A stretch of DNA of 64,000 nt from Desulfuromonadales bacterium (GTDB lineage: Bacteria > Desulfobacterota > Desulfuromonadia > Desulfuromonadales > Syntrophotaleaceae). This document shows positions 1 to 9,202 of this stretch, piece after piece (the first letter of the stretch is position 1; each line of letters starts with the position of its first letter). The position numbers and the translations under genes are program-made. The notes beneath the pieces were generated by a model. The model saw only the letters and a program-made list of their open reading frames with translations, had not been told where the DNA came from and made no database searches. The stretch is from assembly GCA_030154185.1 (NCBI GenBank), contig JASKKK010000001.1, positions 1-64,000 on the forward strand, in the 5' to 3' direction.

Positions 1-91
1 GAAGAGCTGGACGACTCCCCAGCTCTTCCCTCAGCCGCATAAGTTAAGCCGGAGAATGGCCCCGGTGGCTTCTTACACCACTTGACAGGAC

Positions 92-385
92 GTGACCCTG
101 ATCTGGATCGGTACCATATTTTTCGGATTCATTCCCGGCCTGATTTTCTACCTGGTTAAAAAAGACGATGCTTATGTCATGGATCAGGCGAAGGAAGCCC
201 TGAACTGGTCGATTACCGCGGCTATCGCTTTGGTCGTGGGGGGGATCTTGACGGTGATCGTCATCGGGTTCCTGGTGGTGTTAGCCGTCTGGGCCTGCAA
301 TCTTATCTTCTGCATCATGGGGGCGGTAGCTTGCTCCAACGGCAAGGAATTCAGGGTCCCCTGGACTCTGCGGCTTGTCAAGTAA
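92..385 (+). CDS. DUF4870-like small membrane protein (possibly 5'-truncated)
   Basis: Hydrophobic ORF with GLIFYLVKKDD..QAKEALNWSITAAIA..., the DUF4870 pattern. GTG start directly after an in-frame stop, no convincing RBS. Resembles the ORF at 13350-13724. Confidence 0.6.
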   Translation: MTLIWIGTIFFGFIPGLIFYLVKKDDAYVMDQAKEALNWSITAAIALVVGGILTVIVIGFLVVLAVWACNLIFCIMGAVACSNGKEFRVPWTLRLVK

Positions 386-637
386 AGTACACCGGCATCG
401 GTCGGGGGCATCTCCCCGGCCATGCTTGCGATTACGAAAGAGGCGACGGATACCGACCGGCATCAGCCGGAGGCCGTCGCTTCTTTTTTGGGGCTGAACT
501 TACGATGGGGGGGAGGGGCGATGCGGATCTGGTACTGAAGGCCTGTCGGTTGAGCGTCGCGAAGGTTCCTGTTACATTGACCTTCCCGGGATTTTCTATG
601 TCCCTCGTCAGATCGCCCCGAAGCCATGGAGAATTGA

Positions 638-1621
638 ATGTCCAATGAGAAACACCCCTTTCAGACTCTGACCCCCGGTTTTATCATGGATGCCGTGGAA
701 ACTCAGGGATATATGTGCGATTGCCGAACCCTGGCCCTTAGCAGTTACGAAAACCGGGTCTATCAGGTCGGCATCGAAGGGGACGGCCCCCTGGTAGCGA
801 AATTTTATCGTCCGGAGCGTTGGAGTGACGAGCAGATTCTCGAAGAGCATCGGTTCTGTTTCGAACTGGTCGAGCACGAACTGCCGGTGGTCGCCCCCCT
901 GTGCAACGAGCAGGGGGAGAGCCTGTTTTTTTACGGCGGCTTCCGTTTTGCCCTCTACCCGCGCAAGGGAGGACATGCGCCGGAACTGGACAACCTCGAA
1001 AACCTGCTGATTCTCGGACGGCTCATGGCGCGTATCCACAGCGTCGGTGCCTTGCGCCCCTTTGAAGCCAGGCCGCGACTCGACAGTCATAGCTTCGGCC
1101 ATCAAGCCGCCGCCCTGGTCAGCGAGCGGTACGTGCCCGCCGAGTTCAAGAGCCATTACGACGCCCTGACCCGTGACTTGCTGCAGGGGATCGACGAGCT
1201 CATGGCGCGAACGAAGCCGGTGAGGTATATCCGCACCCACGGCGATTGCCATGTCGGCAACATGCTGTGGCGCGACGGCAGCCCCCATTTCGTCGATTTC
1301 GACGATGCCCGCATGGCTCCGGCGGTGCAGGACCTGTGGATGATGCTGTCCGGGGATCGCGCCGCTAAAACGGTCCAGCTTTCGGAAATCCTGGAAGGCT
1401 ATGCCGAATTCAACGATTTCGATTTGCGCGAACTGCAGTTCATCGAAGCTTTGCGCAGCTTGCGTATCCTGCACTTCACTGCCTGGTTGGCCCAGCGCTG
1501 GGAAGACCCGGCGTTCCCACCGAGCTTCCCCTGGTTCAACACCCCCCGTTACTGGGGTGATCATATTCTTGAATTGCGTGAGCAGATCGCGGCCTTGCGG
1601 GAACCGGCGTTACAGGTGTGA
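638..1621 (+). CDS. srkA: Stress response serine/threonine kinase SrkA/YihE-like
   Basis: MSNEKHPFQTLTPGFIMDAVETQGY...; THGDCHVGNMLWRD and HFVDFDDARMAPAVQDLWM kinase/phosphotransferase motifs typical of YihE. Confidence 0.9.
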   Translation: MSNEKHPFQTLTPGFIMDAVETQGYMCDCRTLALSSYENRVYQVGIEGDGPLVAKFYRPERWSDEQILEEHRFCFELVEHELPVVAPLCNEQGESLFFYGGFRFALYPRKGGHAPELDNLENLLILGRLMARIHSVGALRPFEARPRLDSHSFGHQAAALVSERYVPAEFKSHYDALTRDLLQGIDELMARTKPVRYIRTHGDCHVGNMLWRDGSPHFVDFDDARMAPAVQDLWMMLSGDRAAKTVQLSEILEGYAEFNDFDLRELQFIEALRSLRILHFTAWLAQRWEDPAFPPSFPWFNTPRYWGDHILELREQIAALREPALQV

Positions 1622-1634
1622 GAGCAAAAGGCGA

Positions 1635-1853
1635 GTGATTGTTGACTGGTGATTTGTGATTGGATTCCGGTGCCCGGAAAGCGAAAACCAGGTGACCAGG
1701 AAAATCAATTTACCGCGGAGAACGCAGGGTACGCAGAGAGAATCCAAAACCGCTTTTAAAGGTTTGCCTTTCTCTGCGCTCTCGGCGATCTCTGCGGTTA
1801 AACATGGGTTTTCACGTTCAAAAGCAAAGGACCAATGACAAGTGACAAATGAC
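1635..1853. repeat. Nested imperfect inverted repeat with heptad-repeat outer arms
   Basis: Outer arms gtgattgttgactggtgatttgtgattgg / accaatgacaagtgacaaatgac; inner arms taccgcggagaacgcagggtacgcagagag / ttctctgcgctctcggcgatctctgcggtta. Confidence 0.75.
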
Positions 1854-1863
1854 GGTTTTACCG

Positions 1864-2550
1864 TCACTTCACCTCCAACAGCTCCACATCAAATATCAAC
1901 GTCGAGTTCGGTTCGATGGTCGGTGTACCCTTTTTCCCGTAGGCGAGTTCAGGGGGGATGAAAAGCCGCCATTTCGCCCCGGGTTTCATCATCTGCAAAG
2001 CCTCGGTCCATCCGGGGATGACGCCTTGCACGGCAAAGGTTGCAGGCTTGCCTCGTTTGTAGGAACTGTCGAATTCCGTACCGTCGAGCAGGCGGCCGCG
2101 ATAGTGAACCGTGACGCGGTCCTGTAACCCGGGGCGCCTGCCCGCACCGGGCTCGATTATTTTGTACTGCAGGCCGGTAGCGCTGCTGATGACCCCTGGT
2201 TTCTGTCGGTTTTTATTTAAAAAAGCTCTGCCTTCCCACAGATTTTTATCCGCTAACTGGTTTTTCACCATCTGCTGACGACCGGCTACCCGCTTCTGCA
2301 AGGCACCGAGAGCTTCCCGCCGCTGCTTCTCGGTAAGCGCCGGCGTTTCATCGTTCAGCGCGTCCTTCAGCCCCCGCAACAGCAGGTTGGGATCGACGAC
2401 GATCTGCTGCGCTTTAAAATCGCTGCCGATTTTATGTCCGAGGCTGTAACTGGCCCTGGCTTCCGGGGTTGTCAGATCCGGTGCACCCTGTGCCGAGGAG
2501 AGAGTGGGTAGACAAGTCAGAGCAAACAGAGCGCAAACAAGGTATTTCAT
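1864..2550 (-). CDS. FKBP-type peptidyl-prolyl cis-trans isomerase, exported
   Basis: Signal peptide MKYLVCALFALTCLPTLSSA; C-terminal VTVHYRGRLLDGTEFDSSYKRGKPATFAVQGVIPGWTEALQMMKPGAKWRLFIPPELAYG. Start moved to internal ATG at 2550. Confidence 0.93.
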   Translation of the reverse strand: MKYLVCALFALTCLPTLSSAQGAPDLTTPEARASYSLGHKIGSDFKAQQIVVDPNLLLRGLKDALNDETPALTEKQRREALGALQKRVAGRQQMVKNQLADKNLWEGRAFLNKNRQKPGVISSATGLQYKIIEPGAGRRPGLQDRVTVHYRGRLLDGTEFDSSYKRGKPATFAVQGVIPGWTEALQMMKPGAKWRLFIPPELAYGKKGTPTIEPNSTLIFDVELLEVK

Positions 2551-2974
2551 GGCAAATCCTTTTATGTTTAGGTCTCGTCGATGGCAAAGCTTTCCGCGTT
2601 GCGGTTCGGATACCTTAAAAGACCGGCAGAGCCCTGTCAATATGTGGGTGAGGTTGGTCGCGGCTGCAGTCCTGCGGATGTGTGGATGCGGAGAATTTGT
2701 TTATGTAGCACTTTCCAAATAAAACCCTTTTATTCGCCATGGGACAGGGGCATGTTGGGGTGTCTGGTTGCCGTTTCTATCGGTGAGCCGCACCCTGTCT
2801 TGGGACCATTCTCAACAGGAAAAATCAATCTGATGTTTTCGCGAAACCAGGGAAGAGCGCAAAGAAGAACGGAATGCCATATTATGTTCAACCTTGCGGG
2901 AATTTATGGGAATTTATTACTTTAAAGTCATAGGCATGGTTTGCAATCAACCCTGTTTCGCAAAACTCCGCATT

Positions 2975-3211
2975 CTAATGACGTGTTGCCTCTTTCCCGG
3001 TTACCGCGTTGTTTAACGCCTCCAGCAATTCTTCCAGATCGATGTGATGGGCGTGGGCTGCCGTGCGCACTTTCATGAAGTGAGACTGGATCGCAAAGCT
3101 GCCTCTACGGATGTCGGGGCAGCCGAATTGCAGGAATATGCCGTAGGTCTCGGGGTAATCCTGGATGATGTCCCATACCTTCATTTCCGCATTGATGAGT
3201 TGTCGTTTCAT
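2975..3211 (-). CDS. DUF1858-like small protein
   Basis: MKRQLINAEMKVWDIIQDYPETYGIFLQFGCPDIRRG..., typical DUF1858 pattern. Confidence 0.75.
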   Translation of the reverse strand: MKRQLINAEMKVWDIIQDYPETYGIFLQFGCPDIRRGSFAIQSHFMKVRTAAHAHHIDLEELLEALNNAVTGKEATRH

Positions 3212-3432
3212 AAAGGCCTCCCGAAAAAGTTTCCATTATGTTTTTATTGTCCATCTATCCGGTTTGCGGCGTCAAGACCGGTCCCTAATCGGATATGGAT
3301 ATTTCTGAAAACTTCCCGCGCTCCCGTAAGCCAGGCCTCCGAATCGGTTTGCCGCTTGCCTCCGCTCAAAGGCATGATAGCTTTTTTATGAAATGAATCA
3401 CGGAATGCAAACCAACAAACGAGGAGGTTGTC

Positions 3433-4623
3433 ATGCAGGGTTTCATAGACGAGTTTCTGGGCACATTGGGTCAGTTTTTCCCCAGTGTCATCGGGGCGCT
3501 GCTTATCCTTCTGGTGGGGTGGCTTTTTGCCATCGGTATCCGCAAGGGTCTGGCCATGGTGTTGAAAAAGTTGGAAGTGGACAAACGTCTGGAAAATAAA
3601 TCCGGCGAGCATCTGACCGTGGAAAAGTTGATCAGCGGACTGGCCTACTATCTGGTGTTGCTGTTTGTATTGTTGCTGGCCCTCGGGGCTCTGGGCATCG
3701 AGGGGGTGCTTGATCCGCTTAAGAACCTGGTGGACGATTTTGTCGCCATCCTGCCAAATCTGGTGGCCGCGGTGGTTATCGGGGTCGCGGGTTACGTTAT
3801 CGCCAAGATATGCGCCAATGCCATTCTGGTGGTGGGTAAAGGGTTGGATACTTTGGCCACAAAGGCGGGGATCTCCGAAAAGATCCAGATGGCACGGGTG
3901 GTTTCCCAGATCGTTTTTTTACTGGTCTTCGTACCGGTCCTGATTTCAGCCCTCGGGGTATTGGGCATCGCGGCGATCTCGGACCCGGCCACGGATATGC
4001 TCATGGTATTCATGGGGGCGATACCGGATATCCTGGCGGCGGCCCTGATTCTGGCCGTGGCATATGTACTCGGACGCTGGATTACGAATATCCTGCGTGA
4101 ATTGCTGGAAGGTGTCGGTGCCGACGAATGGCCTCAAAAACTGGGCGCCGGCGGCTTGCTTGGGCCGGAGCGGCATTTTTCCTGCTTCTGCGCCCGGGTT
4201 GCCTTCTTTTTTATTCTGTTGGCCGCGGCTGTTTCGGCGGTGGAAAAGCTCGGTATCGAACTGCTGGCCGGGGTGCTCGGCGAACTTCTGGTCTTTTCCG
4301 GGCAGGTTCTGCTGGGCCTGGTGATCCTGTTGATCGGGAACTACCTGGCAACGCTGGCGCATCAGGCCTTGAGCCGTTCCCCCGAGCGGATGGGGCTGGC
4401 CAACATCGCCCGCTATGCCATTCTGGCCCTGGTGGTTGCCATGGGCCTCAAGGCCATGGGCATTGCCGACGAAATCGTCAATTTGGCTTTTGGGCTTGCA
4501 TTGGGTTCGGTAGCGGTGGCATTGGCCCTGGCGTATGGATTGGGCGGTCGCGAAACCGCCGGACGTCATCTCGAGCAGTGTTTATCGCGTTTGCGGGAAG
4601 GGGTACATAAGAAGGGCGAATGA
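3433..4623 (+). CDS. Mechanosensitive-channel-like membrane protein with conserved TM-helix repeats
   Basis: Repeated PNLVAAVVIGVAGYVIAKI / PDILAAALILAVAYVLGRWI blocks; ends GLALGSVAVALALAYGLGGRETAGRHLEQ with no obvious MscS beta-domain after it. Confidence 0.8.
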   Translation: MQGFIDEFLGTLGQFFPSVIGALLILLVGWLFAIGIRKGLAMVLKKLEVDKRLENKSGEHLTVEKLISGLAYYLVLLFVLLLALGALGIEGVLDPLKNLVDDFVAILPNLVAAVVIGVAGYVIAKICANAILVVGKGLDTLATKAGISEKIQMARVVSQIVFLLVFVPVLISALGVLGIAAISDPATDMLMVFMGAIPDILAAALILAVAYVLGRWITNILRELLEGVGADEWPQKLGAGGLLGPERHFSCFCARVAFFFILLAAAVSAVEKLGIELLAGVLGELLVFSGQVLLGLVILLIGNYLATLAHQALSRSPERMGLANIARYAILALVVAMGLKAMGIADEIVNLAFGLALGSVAVALALAYGLGGRETAGRHLEQCLSRLREGVHKKGE

Positions 4624-4681
4624 GGAAGCTCCCCAGCGCTTGCACCGGTGTTCTTTGTTGCATTTTTATTTTGAGGTTATC

Positions 4682-5122
4682 ATGAAATGTCTGCTCGATC
4701 ATATCGTGCTCAACGTTACGGACATGGAAGACATGTTGAGCTTTTATGTGGATATTCTGGGGCTGGCCACCGAGCGGTTGGGTTTGTACCGTAACGGCAA
4801 GGTGCCGTTTCCTTCCGTGAGGCTGGGCGAGGATACGGTTGTTGATTTTTTCCCGGCCGGTATGTGGTCGGCAGATTCCGAGGCCGGCCCGTGCGGGATG
4901 CATCTTAATCATTTTTGTCTGGCTATGGGCAAGCCGGCCTGGGATGAGCTGTCCGTCAGGTTGGCCCAAGAGGGAGTGGCCATCGAAACCGGTCCCGTAA
5001 AACGTTGGGGAGCCCACGGCACGGGCATATCCATTTACTTCCGGGATCCGGAGAACAATCTTATCGAAGCCCGTTATTACCGGGGTGAAAATGATCGCGA
5101 TCGTTGCCTGCTCGATTCCTGA
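4682..5122 (+). CDS. VOC (glyoxalase/dioxygenase fold) family protein
   Basis: MKCLLDHIVLNVTDMEDMLSFYVDILGLATER...HLNHFCLAM...SIYFRDPENNLIEARYY; start ATG 4682. Confidence 0.9.
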   Translation: MKCLLDHIVLNVTDMEDMLSFYVDILGLATERLGLYRNGKVPFPSVRLGEDTVVDFFPAGMWSADSEAGPCGMHLNHFCLAMGKPAWDELSVRLAQEGVAIETGPVKRWGAHGTGISIYFRDPENNLIEARYYRGENDRDRCLLDS

Positions 5123-5172
5123 AATTGTTTGATGATCTGTGTTGGCCGGAGCGGATCCGGCGGTAGGCAAAG

Positions 5173-5202
5173 AAAAGGCGGAACCGTGAGGTTCCGCCTT
5201 TT
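5173..5202. terminator. Bidirectional rho-independent terminator
   Basis: AAAAGGCGGAACC-GTGA-GGTTCCGCCTTTT perfect hairpin between convergent genes. Confidence 0.93.
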
Positions 5203-5228
5203 CTTGCAGCTCATGCAGTGAGGAAAAA

Positions 5229-7544
5229 TCAGAAAATGACTTTTTCTATCTGCCAGATACCGCACGGGCAGACGCCGGCGCAGAGGCCGCAGCCGATGCA
5301 GTATTTTTCATCGGATATGTACTCGAAAGAGCCGTCCGGTTTTTCCTCGCGCACAATGGCGCCTTCGGGACAGGTTTCGAGACACATGGTACAGTCGCGG
5401 CAGGTACCGCAGCTGATGCAGCGATTGACTTCGCTGCAGGCGTCTTCGACCCGGAAGCGACCGCGGTTTTGCGGCATGAACGATTCCTTGTGAAGTTTGG
5501 ACTGGGGAATCATCACCGGTTCAGGTTTGGCAACCAGTTCCCGACCGCAGAGGTAGTCGTCGATGTAGTCGGCGACCTTGCGTCCGCTGCCGATGGCATG
5601 GGTCAGCAGGCCCGGTTGGATGGTATCGCCGAGGGCGAACACGCCGGGAGCCTTTTTCACCTGCAAGCAGTCGTCGGCTTCCATCATGCCGCGGTCGGTG
5701 AGCCATTCGCGTGGCACGTAGGACAGGTCGGGGCGTTCGCCGATGGAGATGATTACGGTATCGGCCTCGATCAGGCGGCCGTCCTTGGTGTGCAGACCTT
5801 CCTCGGTGATACGCTCGGTGAAGACCGGCCATGCGATCTTTCCGCCCAGGGCTTCAAACTGATCGATCTCCTTCTGGTAGGCGGCGGGACGCTGAACATC
5901 GATGGCCGTAACCTGTTCGGCGCCCATGTGATAGGCTCCGATCGCAACGTCCATACCGGCGTTGCCTGCCCCGATAACGACAACTTTGCGGCCGACTTTC
6001 GGCTGCAGGCCGCTGTTGATTTCCTTCAGGAATTCGAGTCCCTTAACCAGTCGCTCGTGACCGGGGAAAGGGATGACCACGGGGTTGTGGGCGCCGGTGG
6101 CAACCACCACAGCATCGACTTCAGCGCGGATGGTTTCGAAGGCATCTTTGTCGATTTTGCTTTCGGTACGGATATCGACGCCGATGTTCTTGATGCGGTT
6201 GATCTCGTCGTTGAGCACTTCTCTCGGCAGGCGCTCGGCGGGGATCGCCTGGCGCAGTTTGCCGCCGACTTCCTTGTCCGCTTCGTGAAGGACAACGCTG
6301 TGGCCGCGCAAGGCGAGTTGCCAGGCAATCGATAGACCGGCAGGACCACCGCCGAGTACCGCCACCTTTTTTCCGGTGGCAGGCTGCATCTCGGGGGCTT
6401 CGATCTTTTGGGACAGGCGGCCGAGTTCCTTCATGGCCACCGGATGGTCGAGATAGCGCCGGCTGCAGGCATCCATGCACAGGTTCGGACAGACCTGACC
6501 ACAGACGCTGGCGGGGAACGGCGAATAATTCAGCACCAGTTCCAGCGCTTCCCTGGTCTTGTTTTCACGCAGCAGACGGATGCGGTCCTGGGTCGGAATA
6601 CCGGTGGGACAGGCCGACTGGCATGGAGCGGCATAAGCTTTGTTTTTCCAGTGCGGTACCTTCAGACGCATGTCTCCGGTATTTACCAGGTCGGCGACGT
6701 TATCGTAGTCGTCTTCCACGACATCGCCGAAAATACCGCCTTCGACCCACTTGCCAAGGCGGAATTCACGCAAAGAGATGCGTTCGGCGGCCTGACGTTC
6801 ATCGTAGGATTTGGCGACGATTTTTTTCCATTGGGAGAGGTCGGTGAGTTCTTCCAACAGCTGCGGTCTGTCGATTCTTTCGAGAAACGCCGGCATGTTG
6901 CTGGTAAGAAACTCTTTGTCGGCTTCATCCAGGTCCATCAACCAGACGTTTTTGTCGAGGTTTTGGATGGGGCCGCGGACATAGATGGTGCCGCCGACCA
7001 TGCCGACACAGGCACGGTCGCCGAGGACCGATTCGAATTCTTCGCTGTCGTAGCCGCAGACCACGGCGATGCCGCCGCCCATGAACTCGAAGGAAAAGGA
7101 GCCGACGTTTTTCAACACCCACAGTTCGGGTGACTCGTGAGCCGGGTCGCGTTTCATCAAAGAGCCGGTACGGGTTCCTGCGCGGCCGCCGACATAGATC
7201 TTGCCGCTTGCGGCACAGTGGGCAGTGGTGTCGCCGCCGTCCCCTTTGAGGACCAGGGTTGCGCCGGCGTTGAGCCAGCCGACGTCGGCCGGGGCCGGAC
7301 CGTTGATAACGATCTCGGTGCCCGCAAGACCGAAGGCGCCGACACGCTGGCCGGGGTTCTTGACGGTGAATTTCAGCGGGCTTCCGTCCTTGGTCCAGAG
7401 CGGTCCGCCGATGTCGTGATGGCCGGACGAGAGTACTTCGAATTCGGTCTCGCCGGACTCCAGGGCAGCGTAGATCTTCTGCAGCAGTTGCTGGGTGGAA
7501 ATACGCCGGTTATTTTCATCAAAGCCGTTGATAAAGGCTGCCAT
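5229..7544 (-). CDS. Glutamate synthase-type protein: N-terminal GXGXG (GltB C-terminal-type) domain fused to GltD-like NAD(P)/FAD oxidoreductase with C-terminal 4Fe-4S ferredoxin domain
   Basis: GLAGTEIVINGPAPADVGW..KIYVGGRAGTRTG..GGIAVVCG beta-helix; CQSACPTGIPTQDRIRLL; VAVLGGGPAGLSIAWQLA; CISCGTCRDCTMCLETCPEGAIV; CIGCGLCAGVCPCGIW. Confidence 0.93.
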   Translation of the reverse strand: MAAFINGFDENNRRISTQQLLQKIYAALESGETEFEVLSSGHHDIGGPLWTKDGSPLKFTVKNPGQRVGAFGLAGTEIVINGPAPADVGWLNAGATLVLKGDGGDTTAHCAASGKIYVGGRAGTRTGSLMKRDPAHESPELWVLKNVGSFSFEFMGGGIAVVCGYDSEEFESVLGDRACVGMVGGTIYVRGPIQNLDKNVWLMDLDEADKEFLTSNMPAFLERIDRPQLLEELTDLSQWKKIVAKSYDERQAAERISLREFRLGKWVEGGIFGDVVEDDYDNVADLVNTGDMRLKVPHWKNKAYAAPCQSACPTGIPTQDRIRLLRENKTREALELVLNYSPFPASVCGQVCPNLCMDACSRRYLDHPVAMKELGRLSQKIEAPEMQPATGKKVAVLGGGPAGLSIAWQLALRGHSVVLHEADKEVGGKLRQAIPAERLPREVLNDEINRIKNIGVDIRTESKIDKDAFETIRAEVDAVVVATGAHNPVVIPFPGHERLVKGLEFLKEINSGLQPKVGRKVVVIGAGNAGMDVAIGAYHMGAEQVTAIDVQRPAAYQKEIDQFEALGGKIAWPVFTERITEEGLHTKDGRLIEADTVIISIGERPDLSYVPREWLTDRGMMEADDCLQVKKAPGVFALGDTIQPGLLTHAIGSGRKVADYIDDYLCGRELVAKPEPVMIPQSKLHKESFMPQNRGRFRVEDACSEVNRCISCGTCRDCTMCLETCPEGAIVREEKPDGSFEYISDEKYCIGCGLCAGVCPCGIWQIEKVIF

Positions 7545-7558
7545 TACTTAAAACCTCC

Positions 7559-9202
7559 TTAACAGACGTACTGAACCTGCAGACGATCGGCGACGGCCTT
7601 GTCGGACGAGACCAGACAGTCGGAGCGACCGATGGGCAGGGAGGAGTTGCCGATGGGGGCCATGAGTTTGCGCAACTCGACATCCATGGCCAGGAAGTAG
7701 TTGACGATGTTTTCCGCCACCCGTTCCGGATCGAGGCGTTTGACCAGAACCGGTTGCTGAGTGGTGATGCCAACTGGACAAAGACCGGTGTTGCAGGCGT
7801 TGCAGCGGCCGTGGTCGTTGCCAAGGCAGCCGGCCATCTGCAGAATGAGTTTGCCGGTGAATACGCCGTTGGCGCCGAGACACATCATCTTGAAGGCGTC
7901 GGCTGCCAGGTTGCCGGTTTTGCCGAGGCCGCCGGCCGCCCACAGGGGGATCTGACCCTGACGTCCCTGGGCCACGGCGGCGAGGTAGCAGTCGCGCAGT
8001 TTGCTGACCGCCGGATGGCCGGTGTGGTCGAGGCTGATGTCGTGGGCCGCGCCGGTGCCGCCGTCGATACCGTCGAGGAAGAAGCCGCCGACGATGTTGT
8101 AGGGGTCACGCACCAGGTTGTTGAAGACCGATACCGAGGTAGCGCTGGCGGCCACCTTGATGGCGACCGGCACGCGGAATTTGAAAGCGGCGTTGAAGGA
8201 CAGGAACATCTTCTGCACGCTTTCCTCGATGGAGTACAGGCCCTGGTGGTTGGGCGGCGAAAGCAGATCGGCCTTGGGCACGCCGCGAATGGCCTGAATG
8301 TGCTCGGCCACTTTGGCTGCCATCAGCAGACCGCCGTCGCCCGGCTTGGCGCCCTGGCCGATTTTGATCAGAACGCCGGCCGGATCTTCGATCATGTGCG
8401 GCATGGCCTGGATGATGCGGTTCCAGCCGAAATGACCGGAAGCGATCTGCAAAATCATGTATTTCAGATAACGGCTTTTCAACAGGCGCACCGGCATGCC
8501 GCCTTCGCCGGAGCACATGCGTACCGGCAGACCGCATTCCTCGTTGAGATAGGCCACCGCCATGGACACGGCTTCCCACATACGCCAGGACAGAGCGCCG
8601 ATGGACATGTCGCCGATGATGATCGGATAAATCCAGCGGACCGGCGGAGTCTGGCCGTCCTGCACCAGCTTGCCGTCGGCGGTCTGATTGAGCGGCAGGG
8701 TGCCGGCCGGGAGGATGCGGCCCAATGGCGCCAGGCAGTCGAAGGTATGACGCTGGGCATCGAGACTCGGGTCGGTCATCTGCGAAATGCGGCCGACCCT
8801 CAGGGTGTCGAGGGTGCGGGACTGAACTTCGAGATTGTTGCGACCGCCACGCTTGGGGCCGGTGCCGGTCGAGGTCGCGTAGACCACATTGAAGCGCGAG
8901 TCCGGGTTGCGGCTGGAACTGATGGCGTTGTTAGGGCATACACGCTCGCAGACCCCGCAGCCGCGACAGAAATTCTTGATGGCATTCTGCTGGCCGATGA
9001 CCGGTTGGGCAACGAACCGGGTCTTCGGTTCGGGGGTTGCGCTGTCGGTAAAGGTGAGCCGGCGCCGCTCCATTTTCGGCCCGATGGCGTCGAAGGTGCA
9101 GGCCGCGATACAGGATCCGCACAGAGTGCAGCGCTCGGGGTGATACTGAATCTTCCAGGGAAGATCGTTACAGGCGATGTCGTTTATTTTTACTGTTTCC
9201 AT
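7559..9202 (-). CDS. Glutamate synthase central/FMN-binding domain protein with N-terminal ferredoxin domain (archaeal-type GltB)
   Basis: CTLCGSCIAACTFDAIG, CRGCGVCERVCPNNAI; GQGAKPGDGGLLMAAKV..IRGVPKADLLSPPNH; GGTGAAHDISLDHTGHP; GRCNACNTGLCPVGITTQ. Confidence 0.95.
   Translation of the reverse strand: METVKINDIACNDLPWKIQYHPERCTLCGSCIAACTFDAIGPKMERRRLTFTDSATPEPKTRFVAQPVIGQQNAIKNFCRGCGVCERVCPNNAISSSRNPDSRFNVVYATSTGTGPKRGGRNNLEVQSRTLDTLRVGRISQMTDPSLDAQRHTFDCLAPLGRILPAGTLPLNQTADGKLVQDGQTPPVRWIYPIIIGDMSIGALSWRMWEAVSMAVAYLNEECGLPVRMCSGEGGMPVRLLKSRYLKYMILQIASGHFGWNRIIQAMPHMIEDPAGVLIKIGQGAKPGDGGLLMAAKVAEHIQAIRGVPKADLLSPPNHQGLYSIEESVQKMFLSFNAAFKFRVPVAIKVAASATSVSVFNNLVRDPYNIVGGFFLDGIDGGTGAAHDISLDHTGHPAVSKLRDCYLAAVAQGRQGQIPLWAAGGLGKTGNLAADAFKMMCLGANGVFTGKLILQMAGCLGNDHGRCNACNTGLCPVGITTQQPVLVKRLDPERVAENIVNYFLAMDVELRKLMAPIGNSSLPIGRSDCLVSSDKAVADRLQVQYVC

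Noticed and set aside
608-1564. 318-aa minus-strand ORF opposite srkA
   Set aside because: Shadow ORF; the plus strand has clear kinase motifs.
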